Part shown: positions 6,884 to 15,071 of the stretch, piece by piece
Numbering within the stretch: position 1 is the first letter of the stretch
How the letters are laid out: each line of letters opens with the position of its first letter
NCBI GenBank assembly: GCA_964369605.1
Contig: CAYJFD010000034.1
Location: 1-19,985, forward strand
Length of the DNA: 19,985 bases
Direction of reading: 5' to 3'
Source: CAYJFD01 sp964369605
Lineage (GTDB): Bacteria; Bacteroidota; Bacteroidia; Bacteroidales; UBA932
Notes under the pieces: generated by a model
The model's input: only the letters and a program-made list of their open reading frames with translations
What the model was told of the DNA's origin: nothing
Database searches by the model: none
Translations under genes and position numbers: made by a program

Positions 6884-8053
6884 ATGAGTAATAATCGTTA
6901 TGCCCTAAGAGGTGTATCTTCAGCGAAAGAAGATGTTCACGCAGCTATAAAAAATGTAGATAAAGGTCTCTATCCTAAGGCCTTCTGTAAAATCGTACCT
7001 GACTTTTTAGCTGGTGATCCAGATTATTGTATTGTGATGCACGCAGATGGTGCAGGAACAAAATCGTCACTTGCCTATATGTATTGGAAAGAAACTGGCG
7101 ATTTGAATGTGTGGAAAGGAATCGCTCAAGATGCTATCGTAATGAATACTGACGACCTTCTTTGTGTAGGGGCAACAGACAATATAATGCTTTCATCTAC
7201 TATTGGTAGAAATAAGATTAGAATACCTGGTGAGGTTATCTCTGCTGTAATTAATGGTACTCAATCGTTTGTGGATGAGATGGAAAAACATGGATTTAAA
7301 ATTATTCTTACTGGTGGAGAAACGGCAGATGTTGGAGATCTTGTACAAACGATAATCGTAGATAGTACTGTATGTGCTAGGATGAAAAGAAGCGATGTGA
7401 TAGACAATGCTAATATAAAGCCTGGAAATGTAATCGTCGCCCTTGCATCTTATGGCCAAGCAAATTACGAGGATCAATATAATGGAGGTATGGGTAGTAA
7501 TGGTTTGACTTCTGCTCGTCACGATGTTTTCGCAAAATATCTTTCTGAGTTATACCCTGAGTCTTATGACTCTCTTCTTCCAAAGGAGTTAGTTTACTCT
7601 GGCTCTAAAAGACTTGACGAATTAGAGCCTGAGACTGGCTTAACTTATGGACAGTTAGTGCTCTCTCCTACTAGAACTTATGCTCCTGTGATCAAGGCGA
7701 TACTAGACAAGTACAGGTCACAAATTGACGGAATGGTTCACTGCTCTGGTGGGGCGCAGACGAAGGTATTGCACTTTGTGCAAAATCTCAGAATTATCAA
7801 AGATAATCTTTTTCCTATTCCTCCGCTTTTTAAAACGATTCAAGAGGAGTCGAAAACTCAGTGGCAGGAAATGTATAAGGTTTTTAATATGGGTCACAGG
7901 ATGGAACTATATATTCCTGCTGAGATAGCTCAAGATATAATAGATATTTCTCAATCTTTTGGAATAGACGCTAGAATTATCGGAAGAGTTGAGGCATCTG
8001 ACAAGAATGAGTTAATCCTAACTAGTGAATACGGAGAATTTTATTATAACTAA
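6884..8053 (+). CDS. purM: Phosphoribosylformylglycinamidine cyclo-ligase (AIR synthetase)
   Basis: The enzyme makes aminoimidazole ribonucleotide from FGAM and ATP, step five of purine synthesis. Numbered from ATG 6884 it has 389 residues, the longer type usual in Bacteroidetes rather than the roughly 345 of E. coli. Diagnostic motifs are HADGAGTKS (53-61), the stretch AQDAIVMNTDDLLCVGA (81-97) and LTGGETAD (142-149), followed by a later GGMGSNGLTSAR segment. ATG 6884 is chosen because the only upstream in-frame start overlaps the promoter. It is the first gene of a five-gene operon, and no other pur gene is next to it. Confidence 0.93.
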   Translation: MSNNRYALRGVSSAKEDVHAAIKNVDKGLYPKAFCKIVPDFLAGDPDYCIVMHADGAGTKSSLAYMYWKETGDLNVWKGIAQDAIVMNTDDLLCVGATDNIMLSSTIGRNKIRIPGEVISAVINGTQSFVDEMEKHGFKIILTGGETADVGDLVQTIIVDSTVCARMKRSDVIDNANIKPGNVIVALASYGQANYEDQYNGGMGSNGLTSARHDVFAKYLSELYPESYDSLLPKELVYSGSKRLDELEPETGLTYGQLVLSPTRTYAPVIKAILDKYRSQIDGMVHCSGGAQTKVLHFVQNLRIIKDNLFPIPPLFKTIQEESKTQWQEMYKVFNMGHRMELYIPAEIAQDIIDISQSFGIDARIIGRVEASDKNELILTSEYGEFYYN

Positions 8054-8055
8054 TA

Positions 8056-9228
8056 ATGAAGAAAATATTCTTATTATTTATTTTCATTTTTAGCACATTA
8101 CTTCTTTCGTGCGACCAAGAAGTAGCTTTAAAACCTACCCTTCTGGTTAGCCAAAAGGCTCTTAATGATAGTACCTCTATATATTATGCTGATTTTAGTG
8201 CATATAACACAGAAAGAGCGACACTTGATATAGGTATAGTTAGCTCTGATGAAAATGGTGCTTTTTTTCTTGACTACCTAATCGGGTCTGATAATTACAA
8301 TAATATCACTGGTAGGTATGAAAATGACAATATCCCTGATTTTGCGGGAGAGTCATTTCAATTAATTAGCGATATGGCTCACTCTCCTTATTTTGAATAC
8401 ATTAGTTATAATAAGAGAGTTCTATTAAGGGAGCAGGTAATAAAGAATGCGTTGTTTTTGATGGAGGATAATTATCATCACCTTGCATCTGATAGGCTAG
8501 CCTTGGGGGAGAAAAAACCAGTTAAGATGATATTGCTCGCGTGCGAGTTATCTAGCATTTATGCACTTAATGATTTACAGGATTTTGTAGATGCTAGTGG
8601 AACAAATGTCGAGATAATCAGCGTTTTAGATGAAGGGATTAAGGCTGTTGCAAAGACTACAAAGTTTGATCAGATGAATACCATAGTCTATGCCGCGCCT
8701 CTTGAGCTGACCTCGTCGGCTGACTTCAAGAACTATATTAATAAGGCCTTGTCAAAAAGCCTACCGACAACACCGACTGATGTTCAATTCTATACTGTAG
8801 ATGACAACATAGCATATTCTATACTTTCACTTGTAGAAGAGCATCGAGTTAGCGCTAATCCGAATCCTATTAACTCCATAGTTTTGACAGGTTCAAAATA
8901 TATCCCAGAGTTAGATAGTCTTAACGCTATTATCCAAGAACTTAAATCATTTACTAGAAATGGAGAACCTATTTATAGAAAATGTATTTCAAATAATTTC
9001 AGCTTTATTATTCCAGAAGAGCACGCTGCTACTGAGGCATACTCTAGGCTTAGAAAGGATAAACTCCTAAAATTCAGCATTTACGACACTTCTAAATCTG
9101 AATTTGTCACTATTCCTACATTTGATCCTTCAGCGACGAACATCACTCCTTCTGGAAGCATTGATGACTATAGATTCATAATCCCTGAGGCATCTGAGAA
9201 AATAAGCTATAAAACCATCAAACAATGA
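8056..9228 (+). CDS. Predicted lipoprotein of unknown function
   Basis: I do not recognise this 390-residue protein. It begins MKKIFLLFIFIFSTLLLSC, a clear lipoprotein signal peptide with the acylated Cys at 19, so it should be anchored on the periplasmic side or exported to the surface. The rest alternates hydrophobic strands with polar helices (TLDIGIVSS, VKMILLACEL, VEIISVLDEG, MNTIVYAAPL, NSIVLTGSKY). This suggests an alpha/beta fold loosely reminiscent of periplasmic binding proteins, but no family motif proves it. It starts 2 bp after the purM stop and overlaps the next gene by 4 bp (ATGA), so it is translationally coupled on both sides. Confidence 0.75.
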   Translation: MKKIFLLFIFIFSTLLLSCDQEVALKPTLLVSQKALNDSTSIYYADFSAYNTERATLDIGIVSSDENGAFFLDYLIGSDNYNNITGRYENDNIPDFAGESFQLISDMAHSPYFEYISYNKRVLLREQVIKNALFLMEDNYHHLASDRLALGEKKPVKMILLACELSSIYALNDLQDFVDASGTNVEIISVLDEGIKAVAKTTKFDQMNTIVYAAPLELTSSADFKNYINKALSKSLPTTPTDVQFYTVDDNIAYSILSLVEEHRVSANPNPINSIVLTGSKYIPELDSLNAIIQELKSFTRNGEPIYRKCISNNFSFIIPEEHAATEAYSRLRKDKLLKFSIYDTSKSEFVTIPTFDPSATNITPSGSIDDYRFIIPEASEKISYKTIKQ

Positions 9229-9809
9229 CATACCAAAGTAAGATATCAGCCGAAGAGATAGAAGCCCTTGATTTTCTAAAATTTGAGCTTCCTATTAGTT
9301 CCATCTCGGAAAAGGACGAGGAGTACGCTGAGGCCATCACCTACCTACAGAAACAAACAATAATTGGATTTGACACTGAAACTAAACCTTGTTTTAGATC
9401 AGGTGTTCCACAGAACAATGTCGCTCTACTTCAGCTCTCTGGAGAAGATAAAGTGTTTACCTTTAGATTAAACCACTTAGGTCTTCCTTCTGAGCTATGG
9501 AAAATCCTACATAATCCAAACATTATTAAGGTAGGCGCAGCTATTAGCGACGATATCAAAAGGCTACAGCACTATGCTAAGTTTACAGGAAATAATTTTA
9601 TAGATCTTCAAAAGATAGTACACGAATACGGCATAGACGAGAAAAGCGTTAAAAAGCTAGCTGCCATAATCTTAGGCGTAAGAATATCTAAGGTACAGCA
9701 GCTATCGAACTGGGAGGCACCTGTCCTTTCTGGAGCGCAGCTTAAGTATGCAGCGATCGACGCATGGATATGCAGAAAGATGTTTATTACATTAAAGTCA
9801 AGTAAATAA
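9225..9809 (+). CDS. DEDDy 3'-5' exonuclease domain protein (RNase D/WRN-exonuclease-like)
   Basis: This 194-residue protein consists almost entirely of one exonuclease domain. The catalytic set is complete. Exo I is IGFDTETKP (Asp50, Glu52), Exo II is the segment around VGAAISDDIKRL (Asp110, or Asp109), and Exo III is LKYAAIDAWI (Tyr175, Asp179). It has no HRDC domains, so it is shorter than true RNase D and closer to stand-alone WRN-type exonucleases common in Bacteroidetes. Whether it acts on RNA (tRNA or rRNA ends) or DNA cannot be told from sequence. The neighbouring rRNA methyltransferase hints at RNA, which is an inference. It overlaps the lipoprotein gene by 4 bp. Confidence 0.88.
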   Translation: MTYQSKISAEEIEALDFLKFELPISSISEKDEEYAEAITYLQKQTIIGFDTETKPCFRSGVPQNNVALLQLSGEDKVFTFRLNHLGLPSELWKILHNPNIIKVGAAISDDIKRLQHYAKFTGNNFIDLQKIVHEYGIDEKSVKKLAAIILGVRISKVQQLSNWEAPVLSGAQLKYAAIDAWICRKMFITLKSSK

Positions 9810-9810
9810 T

Positions 9811-11007
9811 ATGAATAGAATATATTTAAATAAAAAGCGTGAAGATTCTATTAAGCGCTTCCATCCTTGGATTTTTTCTGGGGCTATAGACTCAGTTGAT
9901 ACAGATCCAAAAGAAGGAGAATTGATGGAAATATGTTCTTTTGACGAAGAGGTTCTAGCCTATGGTCACTTCCAAGTAGGTTCTATCGCCCTTAGGATTT
10001 TATCATTTGGAAAAGAATTTAACCCAGATACTTTTTGGACGGAACGCATCCAGTCAGCTCTTAATCTAAGAAAGGCTCAAGGAGTGGTTTGCGCTGAAAC
10101 AAACTGTTATCGATTAATTCACGGTGAAGGCGATATGCTACCAGGTCTTATTATTGACTGGTATGACGGCGTAGCTGTTATGCAGGCACACTCAGCCGGA
10201 ATGTTTTTATCTAAGGATGCCATAGTCTCGGCTCTAAAGGCTTGTTATGGGAGCGAATTAAAAGCTGTTTACGACAAGAGTGAGGGTACAGCTCCATATA
10301 AAGCTGGCTTAAAATTAGGAGACGATTATATCTACACGAGTGAGGATTTCGACAAAGACATCCAAGAACATCAAGTAGAAGAAAGTGGCAACAAATTCAT
10401 AGTAAACTGGGTAAAAGGTCAGAAAACAGGATTCTTTCTAGACCAGAGAGAAAACCGTCGCCTTGTTGGATCTTATGCCAAAGATAGATCTGTTCTAAAT
10501 CTATTCTGCTACACTGGGGGCTTCTCTATCTCTGCACTTCGTGGAGGTGCTAAGCTGGTAGAAAGTGTAGACTCATCGAAGACTGCGATAGAAATGCTTG
10601 AGAAAAATGTTAATGCAAATGGCTATGAAGCAGATAAGCATTCATCAGTTTGCACTGATGCGATAGACTACTTAAAATCTATTCCACAAGGAAAATTCGA
10701 TCTGATGATCGTTGATCCACCTGCTTTTGCAAAACATAGAGGGTCTCTAAATAATGCACTACGAGCTTATCAGCGTCTAAACGCTTCAGCTATAGAAAAG
10801 ATAGCTTCAGGAGGTATTATTTTCACATTTAGTTGTTCACAAGTCGTGGATCGTCAAGCTTTTGCACTTAGTGTATTCTCAGCTGCAGCTTCAGTTGGAA
10901 GAAAAGTAAGAATCCTAAACAGACTTAGTCAATCTAACGATCACCCTGTAAATATATACCATCCTGAAGGTGAATATCTTAAAGGACTAATCATATATGT
11001 TGAATAA
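9811..11007 (+). CDS. rlmI: Class I SAM-dependent rRNA (cytosine-5) methyltransferase, RlmI family
   Basis: The 398-residue cytosolic enzyme belongs to the family that makes m5C at position 1962 of E. coli 23S rRNA. The first 70 or so residues form a PUA-type RNA-binding domain (FHPWIFSGAI, 17-26). The family signature GQKTGFFLDQRENR spans 203-216. The SAM site VLNLFCYTGGFS is at 228-239. IVDPPAF (300-306) is motif IV, and FTFSCSQ carries Cys342, the likely catalytic nucleophile. The length matches RlmI. It starts 1 bp after the exonuclease stop. The specific target nucleotide in this organism is inferred from family membership. Confidence 0.9.
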   Translation: MNRIYLNKKREDSIKRFHPWIFSGAIDSVDTDPKEGELMEICSFDEEVLAYGHFQVGSIALRILSFGKEFNPDTFWTERIQSALNLRKAQGVVCAETNCYRLIHGEGDMLPGLIIDWYDGVAVMQAHSAGMFLSKDAIVSALKACYGSELKAVYDKSEGTAPYKAGLKLGDDYIYTSEDFDKDIQEHQVEESGNKFIVNWVKGQKTGFFLDQRENRRLVGSYAKDRSVLNLFCYTGGFSISALRGGAKLVESVDSSKTAIEMLEKNVNANGYEADKHSSVCTDAIDYLKSIPQGKFDLMIVDPPAFAKHRGSLNNALRAYQRLNASAIEKIASGGIIFTFSCSQVVDRQAFALSVFSAAASVGRKVRILNRLSQSNDHPVNIYHPEGEYLKGLIIYVE

Positions 11008-11022
11008 ACTATAGTTCTAGTA

Positions 11023-11511
11023 ATGGAAAAACTAATTATCAACTCTACAGACAAGGCCTCTATATATAAAGAAATTATACCGCAGGTTGAAAATATTATC
11101 AGCCCTGAGTTCAATATTATATCTAACCTTGCTAATATAGCAGCTATACTTAAAGAAGCTTTTAACTTCTACTGGGTCGGCTTCTATTTAGTAAATAATG
11201 AGAGATTAGAACTTGGTCCTTTCCAAGGTCCACTTGCTTGTTGTACGATACAGTATGGCAGAGGAGTATGTGGCTCAGCATGGAAAGAGGGTAAAACTAT
11301 AGTAGTTGAAGATGTGGATAAGTTCCCTGGACACATAGCTTGTAGCTCTGCCTCTCGCTCTGAAATAGTGGTTCCATTATTTGATTCTGACAATAAAATT
11401 TATGCTGTCTTAGATATCGACAGTACTGAACTAGCCGATTTTGACGTTATAGACAAAGAATATCTAGAAATTATTAGTGGTTTAATTTGCAAAACAAAAA
11501 ATAATTCATAA
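11023..11511 (+). CDS. msrC: GAF-domain free methionine-(R)-sulfoxide reductase
   Basis: The 162-residue enzyme reduces free Met-R-sulfoxide with thioredoxin. It is a single GAF domain with FYWVGFYLV (49-57), then LACCTIQYGRGVCGSAW (71-87) and HIACSSASRSEIVVP (104-118). Cys73, Cys83 and Cys107 have the same spacing (10 and 24) as Cys84, Cys94 and Cys118 of the E. coli enzyme, so the active-site and resolving cysteines are intact. There is an extra Cys74. It is the last gene of the purM operon, 15 bp after rlmI. Its stop codon overlaps the -7 element of the tRNA-Cys gene. Confidence 0.92.
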   Translation: MEKLIINSTDKASIYKEIIPQVENIISPEFNIISNLANIAAILKEAFNFYWVGFYLVNNERLELGPFQGPLACCTIQYGRGVCGSAWKEGKTIVVEDVDKFPGHIACSSASRSEIVVPLFDSDNKIYAVLDIDSTELADFDVIDKEYLEIISGLICKTKNNS

Positions 11512-11516
11512 CTTTG
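11487..11516 (+). promoter_or_regulatory. Promoter of tRNA-Cys
   Basis: TTTG ends at 11489 (-33) and TAACTTTG lies at 11509-11516 (-7), with a 19-bp spacer. This is the most complete plus-strand promoter in the window. It is embedded in the end of msrC, and the start of transcription should fall shortly before the tRNA at 11536. Confidence 0.65.
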
Positions 11517-11535
11517 TCCCCTCAATTTGAGAAAT

Positions 11536-11606
11536 GGTGCTATGGCCGAGCGGTTAGGCAACGGTCTGCAAAACCGTCCACAGCGGTTCGATTCCGCTTG
11601 GCACCT
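11536..11606 (+). tRNA. tRNA-Cys (anticodon GCA)
   Basis: A complete cloverleaf is visible. The acceptor stem pairs GGTGCTA with TGGCACC. The D arm contains the GGTTAGGC segment. The anticodon stem ACGGT/ACCGT closes the loop CTGCAAA with anticodon GCA. The T arm is AGCGG-TTCGATT-CCGCT. The discriminator is T (U), as usual for Cys, and the CCA end is not encoded. It has its own promoter and terminator. Confidence 0.96.
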
Positions 11607-11608
11607 CT

Positions 11609-11637
11609 AAAGACTGTCTTTATAAGGCAGTCTTTTT
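11609..11637 (+). terminator. Rho-independent terminator after tRNA-Cys
   Basis: AAAGACTGTCTT (11609-11620) pairs with AAGGCAGTCTTT (11624-11635), a 12-bp stem with one G-U pair and a 3-nt loop, followed by a T run ending at 11637. It is the strongest classical terminator in the window. Confidence 0.85.
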
Positions 11638-11652
11638 AATTTTAGTTTAGTT

Positions 11653-12270
11653 ATGCGTAAAATTCACTTTAATAATAACTTTATTTGTATCTGCACTAGT
11701 AAATCTCACTCCCATGAAGATCCAAATGCTATTCTGTACTTTGCAAAAAGTGAATTTGAAACTTTTAGCGACATAGTTAGCACTATGCAAGACCCCCTGA
11801 ACTATTCTAACATCTACATTCTTACTAAAAATCAAGAACTAACATATTCCAAGCTTCTTGAGAACTTCACAGAGATCGAAGCTGGTGGTGGATTAGTTCA
11901 AAATAGCGATGGCGATTTTCTAATTATCAAAAGGCACGGAAAATGGGACCTTCCAAAGGGGAAACTTGAAATAGGTGAGGCTATAGAGTCTTGTGCTGTA
12001 AGAGAGGTCGAAGAGGAGTGTGGCATTAGTGGTGTAGAAATAGTGGACAAAATATGTGTTACAGATCACGTCTACTCTATTGACTCTGAAAGTATCATCA
12101 AGCATAGCCACTGGTACTATATGACCTATTCTGGTAGCGAAGCGCTAAAAGCACAGATAGAGGAAGGAATCAGTGAACTATACTGGGTAAAAAAAGATAG
12201 CCTGCTTAATAATATTAAAACAAGCTATCCTAGTATTCAAGAAGTGGTATCTAAACTCAAAAAAGATTAA
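11653..12270 (+). CDS. NUDIX hydrolase
   Basis: The 205-residue protein is a predicted nucleoside-diphosphate-linked pyrophosphohydrolase with a roughly 75-residue N-terminal extension of unknown role. The NUDIX box is perfect: Gly103, five residues, Glu109, seven residues, then REVEEECGI (117-125), matching GX5EX7REUXEEXGU. KWDLPKGKLE precedes it. The substrate cannot be deduced. It starts 15 bp after the tRNA-Cys terminator, and no separate -7 element is evident. It may therefore depend on a promoter I cannot see or on readthrough. Its stop codon overlaps that of the opposing PNGase F-like gene. Confidence 0.88.
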   Translation: MRKIHFNNNFICICTSKSHSHEDPNAILYFAKSEFETFSDIVSTMQDPLNYSNIYILTKNQELTYSKLLENFTEIEAGGGLVQNSDGDFLIIKRHGKWDLPKGKLEIGEAIESCAVREVEEECGISGVEIVDKICVTDHVYSIDSESIIKHSHWYYMTYSGSEALKAQIEEGISELYWVKKDSLLNNIKTSYPSIQEVVSKLKKD

Positions 12271-13718
12271 ACAGCCTCATAACCAAATATATCGACTGCT
12301 ACTCCATATTTAGCAGATCCATCACTTCTACCATCTTGACTCTCTGATTCGAATCTTTCAAAATCGATATCAAGAGTGAATGTTCCTCCTCCTTCAGGTA
12401 GATTTACGATCTCCCACATCTCTATTCTAACTGGATTTCCAGGACACCAGTTTGCTCTATCAAAGTAGGCAGTTCCTGCTTGAGTATAGTTCTGATCACA
12501 AGGAATAAATATTCTTCCTCTTTGTTTTAGGGCCTCTCCATTTAATTTTAGGGTATAGAAGTTCTCGTCAAACTCAGCAGCATTCCTTGTTCTATATTCT
12601 GGACGATCCAAGAACTTACCCTGATCGTGTCCGTGACCTGAGATTACGACCTTTAGCTGTAATCTATTTACTCCTTCAGGTATAGTTATTTCTCTTAGGC
12701 CTACATTCTCTGGCAACTCTATACTATCGAGCTCTCTTCCATACTCAAAAGATCTATAACCTGAAGTATTTCGCAAATCACTATCGTATAGCTTTTTAGC
12801 AAAAATCTGATTTAACTCTCTTTCTCCCTTATAGAAATCAAATATTAGCTGAGCAGTATGGTGCTTTCCTTCTGGAGAAGCATCAAAGCCGTTGAAATAT
12901 AATTTAAACTCTGTTGCTCCCTGTAACATAGGAAGATACTCGGTTACATCAAAGTAATAAAGTTTCTGAAAATTAGGTGATATAAAAGAGTTTCCAAAAG
13001 GGGTTACCGCTCTTGCTATCTCCCACCATTCTCCTTCATACATAAAGGCAAAGGTAGTAAGATGATCATAACCAGAACATCCACTTGGACCAGCTCCCAT
13101 TCTGTAAGTCATAATTACTCTATTAAATTCGTCTGTACTCTCAGGAAAGTCAACTGTAAACTTTTTATCATTTCCCTGTCCCCAGCCAAAGAACCAAAGG
13201 CCATGACGCTCTGTTTCCACTGTCACTTTCTCCCCAGACACTAAAGGATAGGTATTAGACACTTTTTTTTCTGGGGTGATATAAGCCGTTAAATTCTCGT
13301 GATCTACTCCCTGTCCATCTTGAGTTATAGTCAAGACATGAACGATATCAGGGTAGGCATTAAGTACGAAATTAACATTAATAGTTCTATACTCAATACT
13401 TGGATTCTCTTGCACTGTAAAAAGCTGATCTACTGGAACTAATGAGATATCTCCCTCTGCTAGGGTTAACTCAAACCAATCAGGAAACTGATCTAACATA
13501 GGATCATCTACCATTACATAAGCTGTCCATGCTCCACCAGCTGCCATAGAGAATTCTCCGACTCCTCCATTCGCACTTACTCGTATATTATTTTGTGGAT
13601 AAAAGAATATTTCCGTTTCTGTCGGCGGGATAAGTTTTTCTGGAGTTCTATCGCACTGAGAACTCAAAGTTGTAAATACTACGACTAGCAGTGATAATGT
13701 AAATAAAAATTTCTTCAT
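12267..13718 (-). CDS. Secreted BACON-domain + PNGase F-like protein
   Basis: The 483-residue exported protein starts with a signal peptide (1-20). SSQC at 19-22 is a poor lipobox, so lipidation at Cys22 is uncertain. About 36-137 looks like a BACON domain ending VLTITQDGQG. The rest resembles peptide-N4-(N-acetylglucosaminyl)asparagine amidase F, which removes N-glycans. YDHLTTFAFMYEGEWWEIAR (217-236) matches the region around catalytic Asp60 (here Asp218). VVISGHGH (357-364), NAAEFDENF (379-387, Glu382 for Glu206) and DRANWCPG (420-427) match the C-terminal domain. Glu118 of PNGase F aligns with Asn276 and Trp191 with His362. Cys204/Cys208 and Cys51 are missing, while the Cys231/Cys252 pair survives (Cys407, Cys425). 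The fold seems secure; the activity does not. No SusC/SusD genes are adjacent. Confidence 0.8.
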   Translation of the reverse strand: MKKFLFTLSLLVVVFTTLSSQCDRTPEKLIPPTETEIFFYPQNNIRVSANGGVGEFSMAAGGAWTAYVMVDDPMLDQFPDWFELTLAEGDISLVPVDQLFTVQENPSIEYRTINVNFVLNAYPDIVHVLTITQDGQGVDHENLTAYITPEKKVSNTYPLVSGEKVTVETERHGLWFFGWGQGNDKKFTVDFPESTDEFNRVIMTYRMGAGPSGCSGYDHLTTFAFMYEGEWWEIARAVTPFGNSFISPNFQKLYYFDVTEYLPMLQGATEFKLYFNGFDASPEGKHHTAQLIFDFYKGERELNQIFAKKLYDSDLRNTSGYRSFEYGRELDSIELPENVGLREITIPEGVNRLQLKVVISGHGHDQGKFLDRPEYRTRNAAEFDENFYTLKLNGEALKQRGRIFIPCDQNYTQAGTAYFDRANWCPGNPVRIEMWEIVNLPEGGGTFTLDIDFERFESESQDGRSDGSAKYGVAVDIFGYEAV

Positions 13719-13747
13719 ACTATATTAAATTTAGTTTATTGCTTCTA

Positions 13748-13755
13748 CAAATATA
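13748..13755 (-). promoter_or_regulatory. -7 element of the PNGase F-like gene
   Basis: CAAATATA on the plus strand reads TATATTTG on the minus strand, 29 bp before ATG 13718. Confidence 0.5.
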
Positions 13756-13817
13756 AGAATTATGTTACAGTAATATTAAATCGTACATAAAAATTATTAT
13801 CTCTGTTTTTAAAAAGT

Positions 13818-13825
13818 TAAATTTG
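13818..13825 (+). promoter_or_regulatory. -7 element of serB-thiD
   Basis: TAAATTTG, 19 bp before ATG 13845. No clear -33 element. Probably drives serB and thiD together. Confidence 0.55.
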
Positions 13826-13844
13826 CATTATAAATTTTTACTTT

Positions 13845-15059
13845 ATGAAAGGAATAGAAATTATTCAAATCAACATTTCAGGCGAGGACAAACCTGGATT
13901 AACTTCATCTCTTACTGAGATATTATCTAACCAAAATGCAACTATCCTAGATATCGGACAGGCAAACATTCATAAGACGCTATCATTGGGTATAGTGTTT
14001 AAGACTACAGCGGACATCGCTGGTACCATTATGAAGGATTTATTATTTAAGTCCTACGAGCTAGGCGTAAATATAAAATTTACTCCTATTACTGAAGAAA
14101 TGTATTCAGAATGGGTTAATAATCAAGGTAAAAATCGCTATATCATAACCTTACTAGGAAGAAGCATATCAGCAAATGACATAACTAATGTAACTAATGT
14201 CATCTCACTTCAAGGTCTAAACATAGATGCTATTAAGCGTCTTACTGGACGTATGCCTCTAGATCATAAAGAAAGAGGAACAAACGCTTGTATTGAGCTC
14301 TCTCTTCGTGGAACGCCTAAGGATCAAAAAGAAATGCAACTAAGATTCATAGAGTTCTCAGAGAAAAACAGCATAGATATATCCTTCCAAAAGGATGATG
14401 TATACCGCCGCTCTCGTAGACTGATATGTTTCGATATGGACTCTACTCTTATACAGACTGAAACTATAGATGAACTTGGGGACAGAGCTGGAGTAGGAGA
14501 AGAAATTAGAGCTATCACTGAAAGTGCGATGCGAGGAGAAATAGACTTCAGAGAAAGTTTTGAGCGCAGAATCGCTCTTCTTAAGGGCTTAGATGCTTCT
14601 GTTCTTGATGAAATAATCAAGGAAGCACCTATCACAGAAGGTCTAGAGCGCATGATGAAAATATTAAAGAGAATCGGCTACAAGACCGCTATCTTATCTG
14701 GAGGATTCACCTTCTATGGAAATTACCTAAAACAAAGATTTGGTTTCGACTACGTATACGCAAATGAATTAGAAATAGTGGATGGCAAGCTTACAGGAAA
14801 ATATATTGGCCAAATGGTCGATGGCGAGAGAAAGGCTGAGCTTCTTAAGCTTCTTTGTCAGTTTGAAAATATTAATGTCGCACAAGCAGTTGCCGTAGGC
14901 GATGGTGCAAACGACCTTCCGATGTTAAGCACAGCAGGTCTTGGTATTGCATTCCACGCTAAGCCTAAGGTAAAGGCGAATGCTTCTCAGACTCTATCTT
15001 CTATAGGAATAGATGGTATACTATACTTCCTAGGTCTTAAGGACTCATTTGTAGAATAA
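13845..15059 (+). CDS. serB: Phosphoserine phosphatase with N-terminal ACT-type domains
   Basis: SerB hydrolyses O-phosphoserine, the last step of serine synthesis. The 404-residue product has two ACT-like regulatory segments in the first 185 residues (INISGEDKPGLTSSLTEIL, 9-27, and ITLLGRSISANDITNVTNVI, 101-120). A HAD phosphatase domain follows, with motif I CFDMDSTLI (Asp197 nucleophile, Asp199), ILSGGFTF (283-290, Ser285), a Lys in DGERKAELL and the acid motif VGDGANDLPM (351-360). ETIDELGDRAG (206-216) is typical of SerB caps. The length fits ACT-containing SerB proteins. It is followed by thiD after 12 bp in the same reading frame. Confidence 0.94.
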   Translation: MKGIEIIQINISGEDKPGLTSSLTEILSNQNATILDIGQANIHKTLSLGIVFKTTADIAGTIMKDLLFKSYELGVNIKFTPITEEMYSEWVNNQGKNRYIITLLGRSISANDITNVTNVISLQGLNIDAIKRLTGRMPLDHKERGTNACIELSLRGTPKDQKEMQLRFIEFSEKNSIDISFQKDDVYRRSRRLICFDMDSTLIQTETIDELGDRAGVGEEIRAITESAMRGEIDFRESFERRIALLKGLDASVLDEIIKEAPITEGLERMMKILKRIGYKTAILSGGFTFYGNYLKQRFGFDYVYANELEIVDGKLTGKYIGQMVDGERKAELLKLLCQFENINVAQAVAVGDGANDLPMLSTAGLGIAFHAKPKVKANASQTLSSIGIDGILYFLGLKDSFVE

Positions 15060-15071
15060 AAACATACTATA

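Noticed and set aside
7193..7522. 109-codon open frame on the minus strand inside purM
   Set aside because: Antisense shadow of a well-conserved gene; composition is Ser/Ile/Thr-rich with no domain and no promoter.
8056..9228. Calling the lipoprotein a BMP-type periplasmic binding protein
   Set aside because: Only a loose alternation of strands and helices supports it; no signature motif or transport genes are present.
14324..14653. 109-codon open frame on the minus strand inside serB
   Set aside because: Antisense to the conserved HAD domain; Ser/Arg-rich with no recognisable feature.
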